Positions 57,077 to 64,000 of a stretch of 64,000 nt of DNA are shown here, in pieces. Origin of the DNA: Dehalobacter sp. (GTDB taxonomy: Bacteria; Bacillota; Desulfitobacteriia; Desulfitobacteriales; Syntrophobotulaceae); assembly GCA_023667845.1 (NCBI GenBank), contig JAMPIU010000182.1, positions 24,468 to 88,467 of the forward strand, written 5' to 3'. A program made the position numbers and the translations under genes. The notes beneath the pieces were generated by a model. The model was not told where the DNA came from and made no database searches. It saw nothing but the letters and a program-made list of their open reading frames with translations. Positions within the stretch are counted from its first letter, which is position 1, and every line of letters begins with the position of its first letter.

Positions 57077-57098
57077 AATAAGAGTATAGGAATCAATT

Positions 57099-58664
57099 AT
57101 GAATCAATATCTGAAAAAAAGAACGATACCTGGTGTTTTATCCGCCCTTCGTGAAACGGAAGACGATAACCTGACAAGCTATTATGAAAATACCATGGTC
57201 AGTATGTATATGTCAGTGCTGCTCTTTCTGGCAGCATTTGTTAGTTTTTTCCCCCGTTATTTTTATCTTGCCAGTGACTGGCAGACGTGTTTCGTAGACA
57301 GTTTGGTTTTGCTGGCTTTGGCTCTGGGATTTAACGTTGTTCCGAAATTGGACTTTGAGATGAGATATGCTACCTGGATGATCTCGGGGCTGACCGCCCT
57401 GACACTTCTGTTTATAACGGTCAGAATGTATGATCTCATCGGACCGGCTTTGTACACCTTTGCGTATATACAGCTCATACTGGCCATGATCCGAGTTACC
57501 AGGGTTATGATGGTCACAACAACGGTCGCCATACTGTTTTCGATAGGCTATGTCATTTTCCATTCCTATCATGTTCAGTTCTACCAGATGACGACATTGT
57601 CTTATGTTTTCCAGCTGATCCTGTTTATGGTCTTAGTGGTCGTTATGGCGGCTATAAATAATGTCAGTATCGGCCGTTACCGCAGGCTGGAAAAACAGCT
57701 TCAGGAAGCAATCCGCCAGAATGAAAAAATTACCGGATTGTTTAAACAAAACGTTGCCTCAGATGAAGAATTGAAAACAACGATCAGCCGTTTAAAGAGA
57801 ACGCAAGAACAGCTTGTCCAACAAGAGAAGCTTGCTGCGATTGGACAGCTGGCTGCCGGGGTTGCTCATGAAATCAATAATCCGCTTGGCTATATTTCCA
57901 GTAACTTTGAGACCTCTCGTCTTTATTTTAACCAGTATACGAATATGATCGGCGCCTATCACAGCTTTTTGGAGCAGCTGCACCCAAGCGAGAAGGATTT
58001 GCTTGCCCCGCAGATAGAGAACTTGAGAAAGCTTGAAGAAACCAACAACCTGAAGTATATCTCAACAGACCTGGAAGATTTGTTTTTTGATATTGAGGAT
58101 GGCCTCAAACGGATCAGTGAAATTGTAACCGGACTTAAGACCTTTTCCAGAGCGGATCAAGGCAACGAGTTCGAAGATTATGATCTGAATAACGGATTGA
58201 GAAATACGCTTTTGGTGGCCAGAAATGAGATCAAGCACCATGCCAGGGTAATCGAACTGTTTGGGGAGCTTCCTTTGGTCCAGGCGAAGGGCAATCAGAT
58301 TAATCAGGTGCTCTTGAACATTATCCTGAATGCAGTCTACGCCATAAAAACAAAAGAACCGAAGACACTTGGCTCTATCATGGTTAGTACGGAAGTCGCG
58401 GGTGATTTTGTGCGGTGTCAGATTGAAGACAATGGGACAGGGATCCATAAGGAAAGCCTGAAAGAGATTTTCAATCCATTTTTTACGACAAAACCTGTTG
58501 GTCAGGGCACGGGCCTCGGGCTCAGTATTGCCTACGATATTGTTGTCAATACGCACGGGGGGCAGATTTCAGTTCAAAGTACGCCGGGCGTAAGTACGAG
58601 GTTTATAATCCTGCTTCCTGTCAGACAGCAGCTGGAAGCCGAAACAGGTGAAGAAAATGAATGA
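57099..58664 (+). CDS. Multi-pass membrane histidine kinase
   Basis: A 521-residue kinase. About six helices (residues 30-200) without a large outside domain, a short coiled coil (EELKTTISRLKRTQEQLVQ), then HisKA with LAAGVAHEINNPLGYISSN (His257), a roughly 80-residue insert, and HATPase with NIILNAVYAIK, DNGTGIHKES, PFFTTKPVGQGTGLGLSI. The V-A-H-E-I-N-N-P-L form is typical of NtrB/HK4-type kinases. It lies between two response-regulator genes and overlaps the second by 8 bases, so one kinase may serve both. Confidence 0.88.
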   Translation: MNQYLKKRTIPGVLSALRETEDDNLTSYYENTMVSMYMSVLLFLAAFVSFFPRYFYLASDWQTCFVDSLVLLALALGFNVVPKLDFEMRYATWMISGLTALTLLFITVRMYDLIGPALYTFAYIQLILAMIRVTRVMMVTTTVAILFSIGYVIFHSYHVQFYQMTTLSYVFQLILFMVLVVVMAAINNVSIGRYRRLEKQLQEAIRQNEKITGLFKQNVASDEELKTTISRLKRTQEQLVQQEKLAAIGQLAAGVAHEINNPLGYISSNFETSRLYFNQYTNMIGAYHSFLEQLHPSEKDLLAPQIENLRKLEETNNLKYISTDLEDLFFDIEDGLKRISEIVTGLKTFSRADQGNEFEDYDLNNGLRNTLLVARNEIKHHARVIELFGELPLVQAKGNQINQVLLNIILNAVYAIKTKEPKTLGSIMVSTEVAGDFVRCQIEDNGTGIHKESLKEIFNPFFTTKPVGQGTGLGLSIAYDIVVNTHGGQISVQSTPGVSTRFIILLPVRQQLEAETGEENE

Positions 58665-59850
58665 AGTGATTTTGTTTGTAGATGATGAAAACGCAATTTT
58701 GCGGGCGTTGAACAGGGTCTTTTTTGGCAGCGGCTATGAGGTTCTTACTGCGGGAAGTGGTGAAGAGGCCCTGGAGATTCTTCAAAGAAAGAAAATCGAT
58801 CTGCTTGTAACAGATGTCAAAATGCAGGGTATGGACGGCTTTCAACTTTTAACACAAGTCAAAGAAAAATATCCGTCTACGATCAGATTAGTTCTTAGCG
58901 GGCATGTCGATAAAAACATGCTTCTGAAAATACAGCAAAGTTGTCTGGCCAAACATTATCTGTTTAAGCCATGGCAAAACAAGGATCTGCTTAGGACCAT
59001 CGAACAAATTTTCGAAGTGGAAAAGATCTTGAAGAACCGAAACCTGCTGGAAGTGATCAATAAAATTGAATTTCTGCCATCGCCTCAGAATGTCTTCCAT
59101 AAATTTAATTTTCTGATCGAACAGGATGCGTGCATGAAGGAAATTGCCAAAACGATTGAAAGTGATCCTTCCATAACGGCAAAAGTATTACAGGTGGCAA
59201 ACTCTTCCCACTTAGGAGTAAAAACAGGTTCGGTTATCCAGGCTATTAATTATTTGGGACTGACCGATGTTAAAAATATTGTTTTGAGCGCCTGTCTGCA
59301 TCAGGAGACCAAAGGGGAAAAGAATGCGCGTTACCATAGAGATATCGCGATGCTTTGGCTCCATGCCGTAACGACCAATACCATCCTGAATGTTTTTTAC
59401 CAGAAGATTCATCATAAGAAAATGCCTGAATCAAGTTCAATGGCCGGATTGCTGCATGATGTCGGCAAAGTGGTTCTGCTGAATAATTTCTGGTATGAAT
59501 ATATGCGGGCAGTTGAGAAGAACGTGGGTAACCGGGATTTATTCCACTATTATGAACAAATCGAATTTGCGGATATATCTCATGGGGAAATTGGCGGCCA
59601 TCTGCTGGATTGGTGGGAGCTTCCGTACTCGATCGTGGAGTCTGCGCTATTTCACCACTGTCCGCTTGATGAAAGGGTCATCGACAAGGAAATGGTTGCC
59701 TTGGTGTATCTTGCCGATATCTATTCCTGGAAAAGCATCTATAAGCCGGAGTCTGTAAACGTTGATCCGCAGGTGCTTGATTTCCTGGGTATTAACAAAG
59801 ATGATCCTGATCGTTTTTTGGACGAAGCCGGGATTCGCCATCCAATGTAA
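58657..59850 (+). CDS. REC-HDOD response regulator
   Basis: A 397-residue protein. Receiver (1-120) with LFVDDENAILR, Asp in LLVTDVKMQGMDGF, LSGHVDK and LFKPWQNKD; then an HDOD domain (about 145-360) with LPSPQNVFHKFN, TIESDPSITAKVLQVANSS, AINYLGLTDVKNIVL and GLLHDVGKVVLLN, where an HD pair remains. HDOD proteins are output adaptors in c-di-GMP and chemotaxis-like circuits without known enzymatic activity. ATG 58657 overlaps the kinase gene. Confidence 0.86.
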   Translation: MNEVILFVDDENAILRALNRVFFGSGYEVLTAGSGEEALEILQRKKIDLLVTDVKMQGMDGFQLLTQVKEKYPSTIRLVLSGHVDKNMLLKIQQSCLAKHYLFKPWQNKDLLRTIEQIFEVEKILKNRNLLEVINKIEFLPSPQNVFHKFNFLIEQDACMKEIAKTIESDPSITAKVLQVANSSHLGVKTGSVIQAINYLGLTDVKNIVLSACLHQETKGEKNARYHRDIAMLWLHAVTTNTILNVFYQKIHHKKMPESSSMAGLLHDVGKVVLLNNFWYEYMRAVEKNVGNRDLFHYYEQIEFADISHGEIGGHLLDWWELPYSIVESALFHHCPLDERVIDKEMVALVYLADIYSWKSIYKPESVNVDPQVLDFLGINKDDPDRFLDEAGIRHPM

Positions 59851-59877
59851 AAAAACAACCATTCAGGTTGTTTTTTT
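59849..59877 (+). terminator. Rho-independent terminator after the signalling cluster
   Basis: Stem aaaaaaacaacc / ggttgttttttt with a 5-base loop, starting at the stop codon itself; near-copy of the corA terminator. Confidence 0.9.
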
Positions 59878-59967
59878 ACATTCTGCGGCAAATTGTCCGT
59901 CAAGACGAAATGACGTGGTATGCTATTGCCAGAAGCAAGTTATAAGGAAAGGCGGGAAAAGTTTTAA

Positions 59968-60243
59968 ATGAGCCGCGTTCATGATGTCGTCATCTATTTT
60001 GAAGAGGAAAGCAAGACACCGGATTGTAAAGCGTTAGCCGTGATTTTCAGCTTGAAAAAGATTGCAAACATCATTGAGCTTTATCCGAAAGATATCGGCA
60101 GCAATGATAAGAGCGCAGAAATCATCAAGGAAGAAGGGTTAAGGATCCGATTTTCTACGGAACGCAATCTTGAAAAGATCCGGGAATTCTTCTTTGAAAG
60201 CATCTCCATGAAAGATTTCGAATGGGGGACTTCAGACCACTAG
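59968..60243 (+). CDS. Hypothetical protein, possible stand-alone CheA-P2-like domain
   Basis: A 91-residue soluble protein, MSRVHDVVIYFEEESKTPDC then KALAVIFSLKKIANIIELYP and a final strand-helix-strand (LRIRFSTERNLEKIREFF). The beta-alpha-beta-beta-alpha-beta pattern and the position of ALAVIFSLKKIANIIELYP resemble the response-regulator-binding P2 domain of CheA. This is pattern recognition, not a proven match. AGGAAAGGCGGG upstream. It follows the signalling cluster but after a terminator, and convergent ABC genes adjoin. Confidence 0.5.
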   Translation: MSRVHDVVIYFEEESKTPDCKALAVIFSLKKIANIIELYPKDIGSNDKSAEIIKEEGLRIRFSTERNLEKIREFFFESISMKDFEWGTSDH

Positions 60244-60249
60244 GATGCG

Positions 60250-62673
60250 TTATCCCGCGATATCCGTATCTTCTGAGAACTGACTGTTATATAATTCGGC
60301 GTAGAAGCCGCCTTTAGCCAGCAGTTCCCTGTGATTACCTGTTTCAATGATACGCCCGTTATTCATGACCAGAATGAGTTCGGCATCCCGTATGGTAGAA
60401 AGCCTGTGCGCAATTACAAAATTCGTCCGGCCTTTCATCAGGTTCTTCATTGCTTTCTGGATCAATACTTCAGTCCGGGTGTCCACGCTGCTGGTTGCTT
60501 CATCGAGAATCAATATTGCCGGATCGGCTAAAATAGCCCGGGCGATAGTGAGCAGCTGCTTCTGTCCTTGCGAGATATTGGTCGCTTCCTCATTCAGAAT
60601 CGTATCGTAGCCATCAGGAAGTGTCCGGATAAAATGGTCGGCATGGGCTGCTTTGGCAGCCTGGACAATTTGTTCCATCGTCGCGCCTTCTTTGGAGTAG
60701 GCAATATTGTCTTTGATACTGCCGTTAAACAGCCAAGTGTCCTGAAGGACCATACCAAAGAGTTTACGCAGCTCGCTGCGTGGCATATCCTTGATGTTCA
60801 CACCGTCAATACTGATTTTGCCCGAGTTGATCTCGTAAAACCGCATCAGGAGGTTGACTAGAGTCGTTTTGCCGGCGCCGGTCGGTCCGACGATGGCAAT
60901 GGTATCTCCCTGCCTTACTTCAAGGTTCATATCTTCAATCAGCGGGACATCTTCTGTATAGCGGAAGCTGACATGGTCGATGCGAATATTTCCTTTGGGC
61001 ATATCCAGAATCACAGCTTCAGGATTGTCGGGAATTTCTTCCTGTTCGTCCAGAACCTCAAAGACGCGTTCAGCGCAGGCAATAGTAGACTGGATAACGT
61101 TGGCGATATTGGCGGTCTGGATGATCGGCATCGTAAATGACCGTGAATATTGGATAAAGGCCAGGATATCACCTAATCCTAATAGATTGCGCGTGATCCA
61201 GATGCCCCCGACGATGCTGATGCCGACATAACTGAGATTACTGATAAAGTTCATCAGCGGGAACATAATCCCGGAAACGAACTGGGCTTTCCAACCTGCG
61301 CCATAAAGCCGGTTATTGATGGATTCAAATTTTTCGATGGCATCCTTTTCATGGCCAAAAGCCTTAACGATCTTATGCCCGGTGTACATCTCTTCGACAT
61401 GGCTGCTGAGGTCCCCCAGCTCTTTTTGCTGGACGGCAAAGTATTTTTGGGATTTCTTGGCGATCATTGTGGTGGACAGCATATACAGCGGCAATGAGGC
61501 GATAATAATCAGGGTGAGAACCGGACTGATTGTGAGCATCATGATAATATAACCTATAATTGTTATCACGGAGGTGATGATTTGGGTTAAGCTTTGCTGC
61601 AGGGTAGTGGCAATGGTGTCGATATCGTTGGTCACACGGCTTAAGATATCGCCATAAGGGTGCATATCGTAATATTTTAAAGGCAATTTGGCCAGTTTAT
61701 TATCGACTACCCGGCGCAGATCCCGGACTGTACGCTGGGAAACGCCTGACATCACAAGACCCATGATCAGGCTGAACAAGGCGCTGATGAGATACATGCC
61801 GATCAGGATCAAGGCGATCATGCCGATATAATGGAAATCATATTCACCGTTCGTTTCTCTGATCGCTGTAATGGCACCGCTGATTTGATCACCGGTAAGC
61901 GTGACATTTTGCTGGGTATTCGGCATGTCCAAGCCTGTCGCACCGGTTGCGGACATCTTTTCCCCTAAATCAATAATCTTTTGGCAAACATTCGCTTTTT
62001 CTTCAGCATCTGTCACCGAACTCAGCATCGGTAATTGCAGAAATGTTTTGATAGTATTTATGTTGTCCGCATCAATCTTTTTAACTGTCCCATCCTGCGT
62101 GTTGTTGGGATTGATTTCTCCCATATTTGGCAGTGCATTGAGGAGATCCAACATTTTAATGACGGTATTGGCTTTTTCCTGCGGATCTTGAAGTGTATTA
62201 ATTGCAGGCAGCGTGATCAGCGCTTTGACTGTATTCAAAGATTCAGGGTTGGTGGGTTTACTGGTTGCGGGGTTTGCAATCTGCTTACTGATCTGGTCGA
62301 CTGTTTTCAGCTGGACATCGGCCATCTGGGTATAAATGCTGTTAACGCCCTTTTCCTGCGCCTCGGACATTTTTTGCAGCATCATTCTTGCCATATAAGC
62401 ATCCTGCAGTTTGTTGATTGCTTTACTGCTTACCTTAGGAGCTGCAATTGTAAAAGATGTACTGGCGATGGCAAAGATCAATACAACAATTAAATGGAGT
62501 TTATGCGGTTTTAAATACCGAATGAGTCTTGCCAGACTTCCGCGGAAATTCTTAGCTTTTTCTACGGGAGCACCAAAGTGGCTGCCAGGTCCCCCTGGTC
62601 CTCCCGGTCCTCCTGGTCCTCTTCGGCCTTGCCGATTGCGTATCGTGCTTTGGTTTTTATTTTCGCCGCTCAT
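60250..62673 (-). CDS. ABC exporter subunit with large extracytoplasmic insert
   Basis: An 807-residue fused permease-ATPase, about 200 residues longer than usual. The N-terminus is a Gly-Pro repeat (RRGPGGPGGPGGPG). After the first helix a long, Asn/Thr-rich segment (about residues 75-275) precedes the second helix and would lie outside the cell. The core then follows with ISRVTNDIDTIATTLQQ. ATPase: GPTGAGKTTLVNLLMRFYE, signature as ISQGQ, Walker B ILILDEATSSVD with catalytic Glu, and IAHRLSTIRDAE. GAGGAGGAAA before ATG 62673. It overlaps the gene upstream by 4 bases (ATGA), the usual sign of a heterodimer. Confidence 0.88.
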   Translation of the reverse strand: MSGENKNQSTIRNRQGRRGPGGPGGPGGPGSHFGAPVEKAKNFRGSLARLIRYLKPHKLHLIVVLIFAIASTSFTIAAPKVSSKAINKLQDAYMARMMLQKMSEAQEKGVNSIYTQMADVQLKTVDQISKQIANPATSKPTNPESLNTVKALITLPAINTLQDPQEKANTVIKMLDLLNALPNMGEINPNNTQDGTVKKIDADNINTIKTFLQLPMLSSVTDAEEKANVCQKIIDLGEKMSATGATGLDMPNTQQNVTLTGDQISGAITAIRETNGEYDFHYIGMIALILIGMYLISALFSLIMGLVMSGVSQRTVRDLRRVVDNKLAKLPLKYYDMHPYGDILSRVTNDIDTIATTLQQSLTQIITSVITIIGYIIMMLTISPVLTLIIIASLPLYMLSTTMIAKKSQKYFAVQQKELGDLSSHVEEMYTGHKIVKAFGHEKDAIEKFESINNRLYGAGWKAQFVSGIMFPLMNFISNLSYVGISIVGGIWITRNLLGLGDILAFIQYSRSFTMPIIQTANIANVIQSTIACAERVFEVLDEQEEIPDNPEAVILDMPKGNIRIDHVSFRYTEDVPLIEDMNLEVRQGDTIAIVGPTGAGKTTLVNLLMRFYEINSGKISIDGVNIKDMPRSELRKLFGMVLQDTWLFNGSIKDNIAYSKEGATMEQIVQAAKAAHADHFIRTLPDGYDTILNEEATNISQGQKQLLTIARAILADPAILILDEATSSVDTRTEVLIQKAMKNLMKGRTNFVIAHRLSTIRDAELILVMNNGRIIETGNHRELLAKGGFYAELYNSQFSEDTDIAG

Positions 62674-64000
62674 GCGATTTCCTCCTCTGACAGCTGGGAT
62701 GAGACAATTTCACGGTAGACTTCGCAACTGTTCAACAGCTCCTTATGCGTCCCAATGCCTGCAATTTGACCATTGTCCAGGACAATGATTCGATCCGCGT
62801 CCATGACGGTGCCTACTCTTTGGGCGATAATAAGGACGGTCGCCTCGGCAATCTCCTGTTTCAGTGCTGCTCGCAGACGCGCATCCGTTTTAAAATCCAG
62901 GGCAGAAAAACTGTCGTCAAAAATATAGATTTCCGGCTTGCGGACCAAGGCCCGCGCAATAGCCAACCGTTGTTTCTGACCGCCGGAAACATTGGTTCCG
63001 CCTTGGGCGATGACATGGTCATACCCACCATCCATTTTGGTGACAAATTCAGCGGCCTGGGCAACTTCTGCAGCATGCTGAATTTCTTCTTTAGTGGCCT
63101 GCTTGCTGCCAAACTGGATATTCTCGGCAATCGTTCCCGAAAAGAGGACCGCTTTTTGCGGCACAAAACCAATTTTTTGACGAAGGTTTTCCTGGGATAT
63201 ATCCCGGACATCCACACCGTCGATTAGGACGGAACCGCTGTCGACATCATAAAACCTCGGTATTAGGTTGATCAGTGTTGATTTCCCTGAACCGGTGCTG
63301 CCAATGATCGCTGTGATCTCACCAGGCCGGGCGGCGAAAGATATATCCCGGATAGCGGGTTCTTCTGCGCCGTGGTAACTAAAGGTGACATCCTTGAATT
63401 CCACATAGCCTTTGCCGGTGAAAGTATCCTTCAGGTCCTTGGCATCTTCAATTTCAGGTACGGTTTCCAGGACTTCATTGATTCTGACAGCTGCCGCCTG
63501 AGACCGGGGAACCATAATGAACATCATGGCTAGCATCAGCATGGACATCATGATCTGCATCGCATACTGCGTAAACGCAGAAAGGGCTCCCAGGTCCATA
63601 TCGCCGATACTGATGCGGATGCCCCCAAACCAAAGGATTGCCAGTGAAGTTAAGTTCATGATCAGCATAATCGACGGCATCATAAATGCCATGATTTTAT
63701 TTACTTTAATGTAGTTTTCTGTGAGGTCCACGTTGGCGGCGTCAAAACGCTTCTTTTCATGTTCAATCGTATTAAAGGCGCGGATGACCCGGATGCCGGT
63801 AAGTTTTTCCCTGAGTACCAGGTTGATCTTGTCGATTTTTACCTGGACCAATCGAAACAGCGGTATCATTTTGGAAGCAATCATCACAATGACAATTGCC
63901 AGAACCGGTATGGCGACAGCTAGTACCCAAGTAAGGGCCTTATCTTCCCGGTAAGCCAGGATGATTCCGCCGATCGCCATGATCGGGGCGCTGATCATCA
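62670..64000 (-). CDS. ABC exporter partner subunit, N-terminus beyond window
   Basis: At least 443 residues, open to the window edge, so the start is missing. The last permease helices are followed by an ATPase with IIGSTGSGKSTLINLIPRFYD, signature VSGGQKQRLAIARAL and Walker B IYIFDDSFSALD, where Asp replaces the catalytic Glu. With the partner's variant ISQGQ signature this gives one degenerate and one complete ATP site, as in heterodimeric exporters such as TM287/288. First gene of the pair. The transported substrate cannot be told. Confidence 0.88.
   Translation of the reverse strand, partial: MISAPIMAIGGIILAYREDKALTWVLAVAIPVLAIVIVMIASKMIPLFRLVQVKIDKINLVLREKLTGIRVIRAFNTIEHEKKRFDAANVDLTENYIKVNKIMAFMMPSIMLIMNLTSLAILWFGGIRISIGDMDLGALSAFTQYAMQIMMSMLMLAMMFIMVPRSQAAAVRINEVLETVPEIEDAKDLKDTFTGKGYVEFKDVTFSYHGAEEPAIRDISFAARPGEITAIIGSTGSGKSTLINLIPRFYDVDSGSVLIDGVDVRDISQENLRQKIGFVPQKAVLFSGTIAENIQFGSKQATKEEIQHAAEVAQAAEFVTKMDGGYDHVIAQGGTNVSGGQKQRLAIARALVRKPEIYIFDDSFSALDFKTDARLRAALKQEIAEATVLIIAQRVGTVMDADRIIVLDNGQIAGIGTHKELLNSCEVYREIVSSQLSEEEIA

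Overview
The window looks like chromosomal DNA of a low- to mid-GC, spore-forming Firmicute, most likely of the Peptococcaceae/Desulfitobacteriaceae type (Dehalobacter, Desulfitobacterium, Desulfosporosinus relatives). This is an inference from gene content and order: a pgk-tpiA-gpmI-eno cluster followed by secG and a K+-type membrane pyrophosphatase, a one-chain PurL of about 1260 residues, an orphan corrinoid-protein reactivator (RACo/DUF4445 family), a CBS/DRTGG-type pyrophosphatase, small hydrophobic spore-type proteins, strong AGGAGG ribosome sites and frequent TTG/GTG starts. No rRNA, tRNA or CRISPR array was seen. tmRNA is the one well-defined stand-alone RNA gene.

Layout. 1-9.4 kb: tail of a TrkH potassium transporter, the lower-glycolysis operon, secG, hppA and a carboxylesterase. 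9.5-13.2 kb: smpB, a DUF4003 protein, an anchored PIG-L deacetylase on the other strand, and ssrA (tmRNA). 13.3-20.9 kb: an accessory stretch behind ssrA with a long palindrome, several small membrane proteins, a group II intron with its reverse transcriptase, an IS3-type transposase scrap, a secreted phosphodiester glycosidase with cell-wall-binding repeats, a DUF2935 protein and two tiny spore-type proteins. 21-34.8 kb: an HD-domain protein, purL, a NusG-II protein, class II aldolase, a CheA-like membrane kinase with a CheY-like partner, citrate synthase, trmB and a nuclease-helicase fusion.

35-42.2 kb is a complete phosphate regulon: pstS, phoP-phoR and pstC-pstA-pstB-phoU. Two nearly identical promoter blocks with 11-bp-spaced TTACA-type repeats precede pstS and pstC. 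42.2-47 kb: a DnaA-box-like cluster, the RACo-type protein, DUF445 and a regulated manganese pyrophosphatase. 47.2-49.4 kb: queD-queE-queC (preQ0 synthesis) behind a preQ1-I riboswitch with its terminator, then a small zinc-ribbon protein. 49.5-53.3 kb: pgi and a phosphohexomutase, preceded by an unexplained, strongly structured leader. 53.3-64 kb: a membrane protein, CorA, a signalling cluster (GGDEF, REC-LytTR, histidine kinase, REC-HDOD), a possible stand-alone CheA-P2-like domain, and a heterodimeric ABC exporter cut by the window end.

The genes form a core-metabolism segment (pgk, tpiA, gpmI, eno, fba, pgi, phosphohexomutase, citrate synthase and both kinds of pyrophosphatase) interleaved with phosphate sensing and second-messenger or phosphorelay signalling. 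The signal I could least explain is the pgi leader at 49617-49755. It folds by eye into a long closing stem with GGA-bearing hairpins, and one arm of the closing stem can alternatively pair with the pgi start codon, which itself lies inside an 18-nt palindrome.
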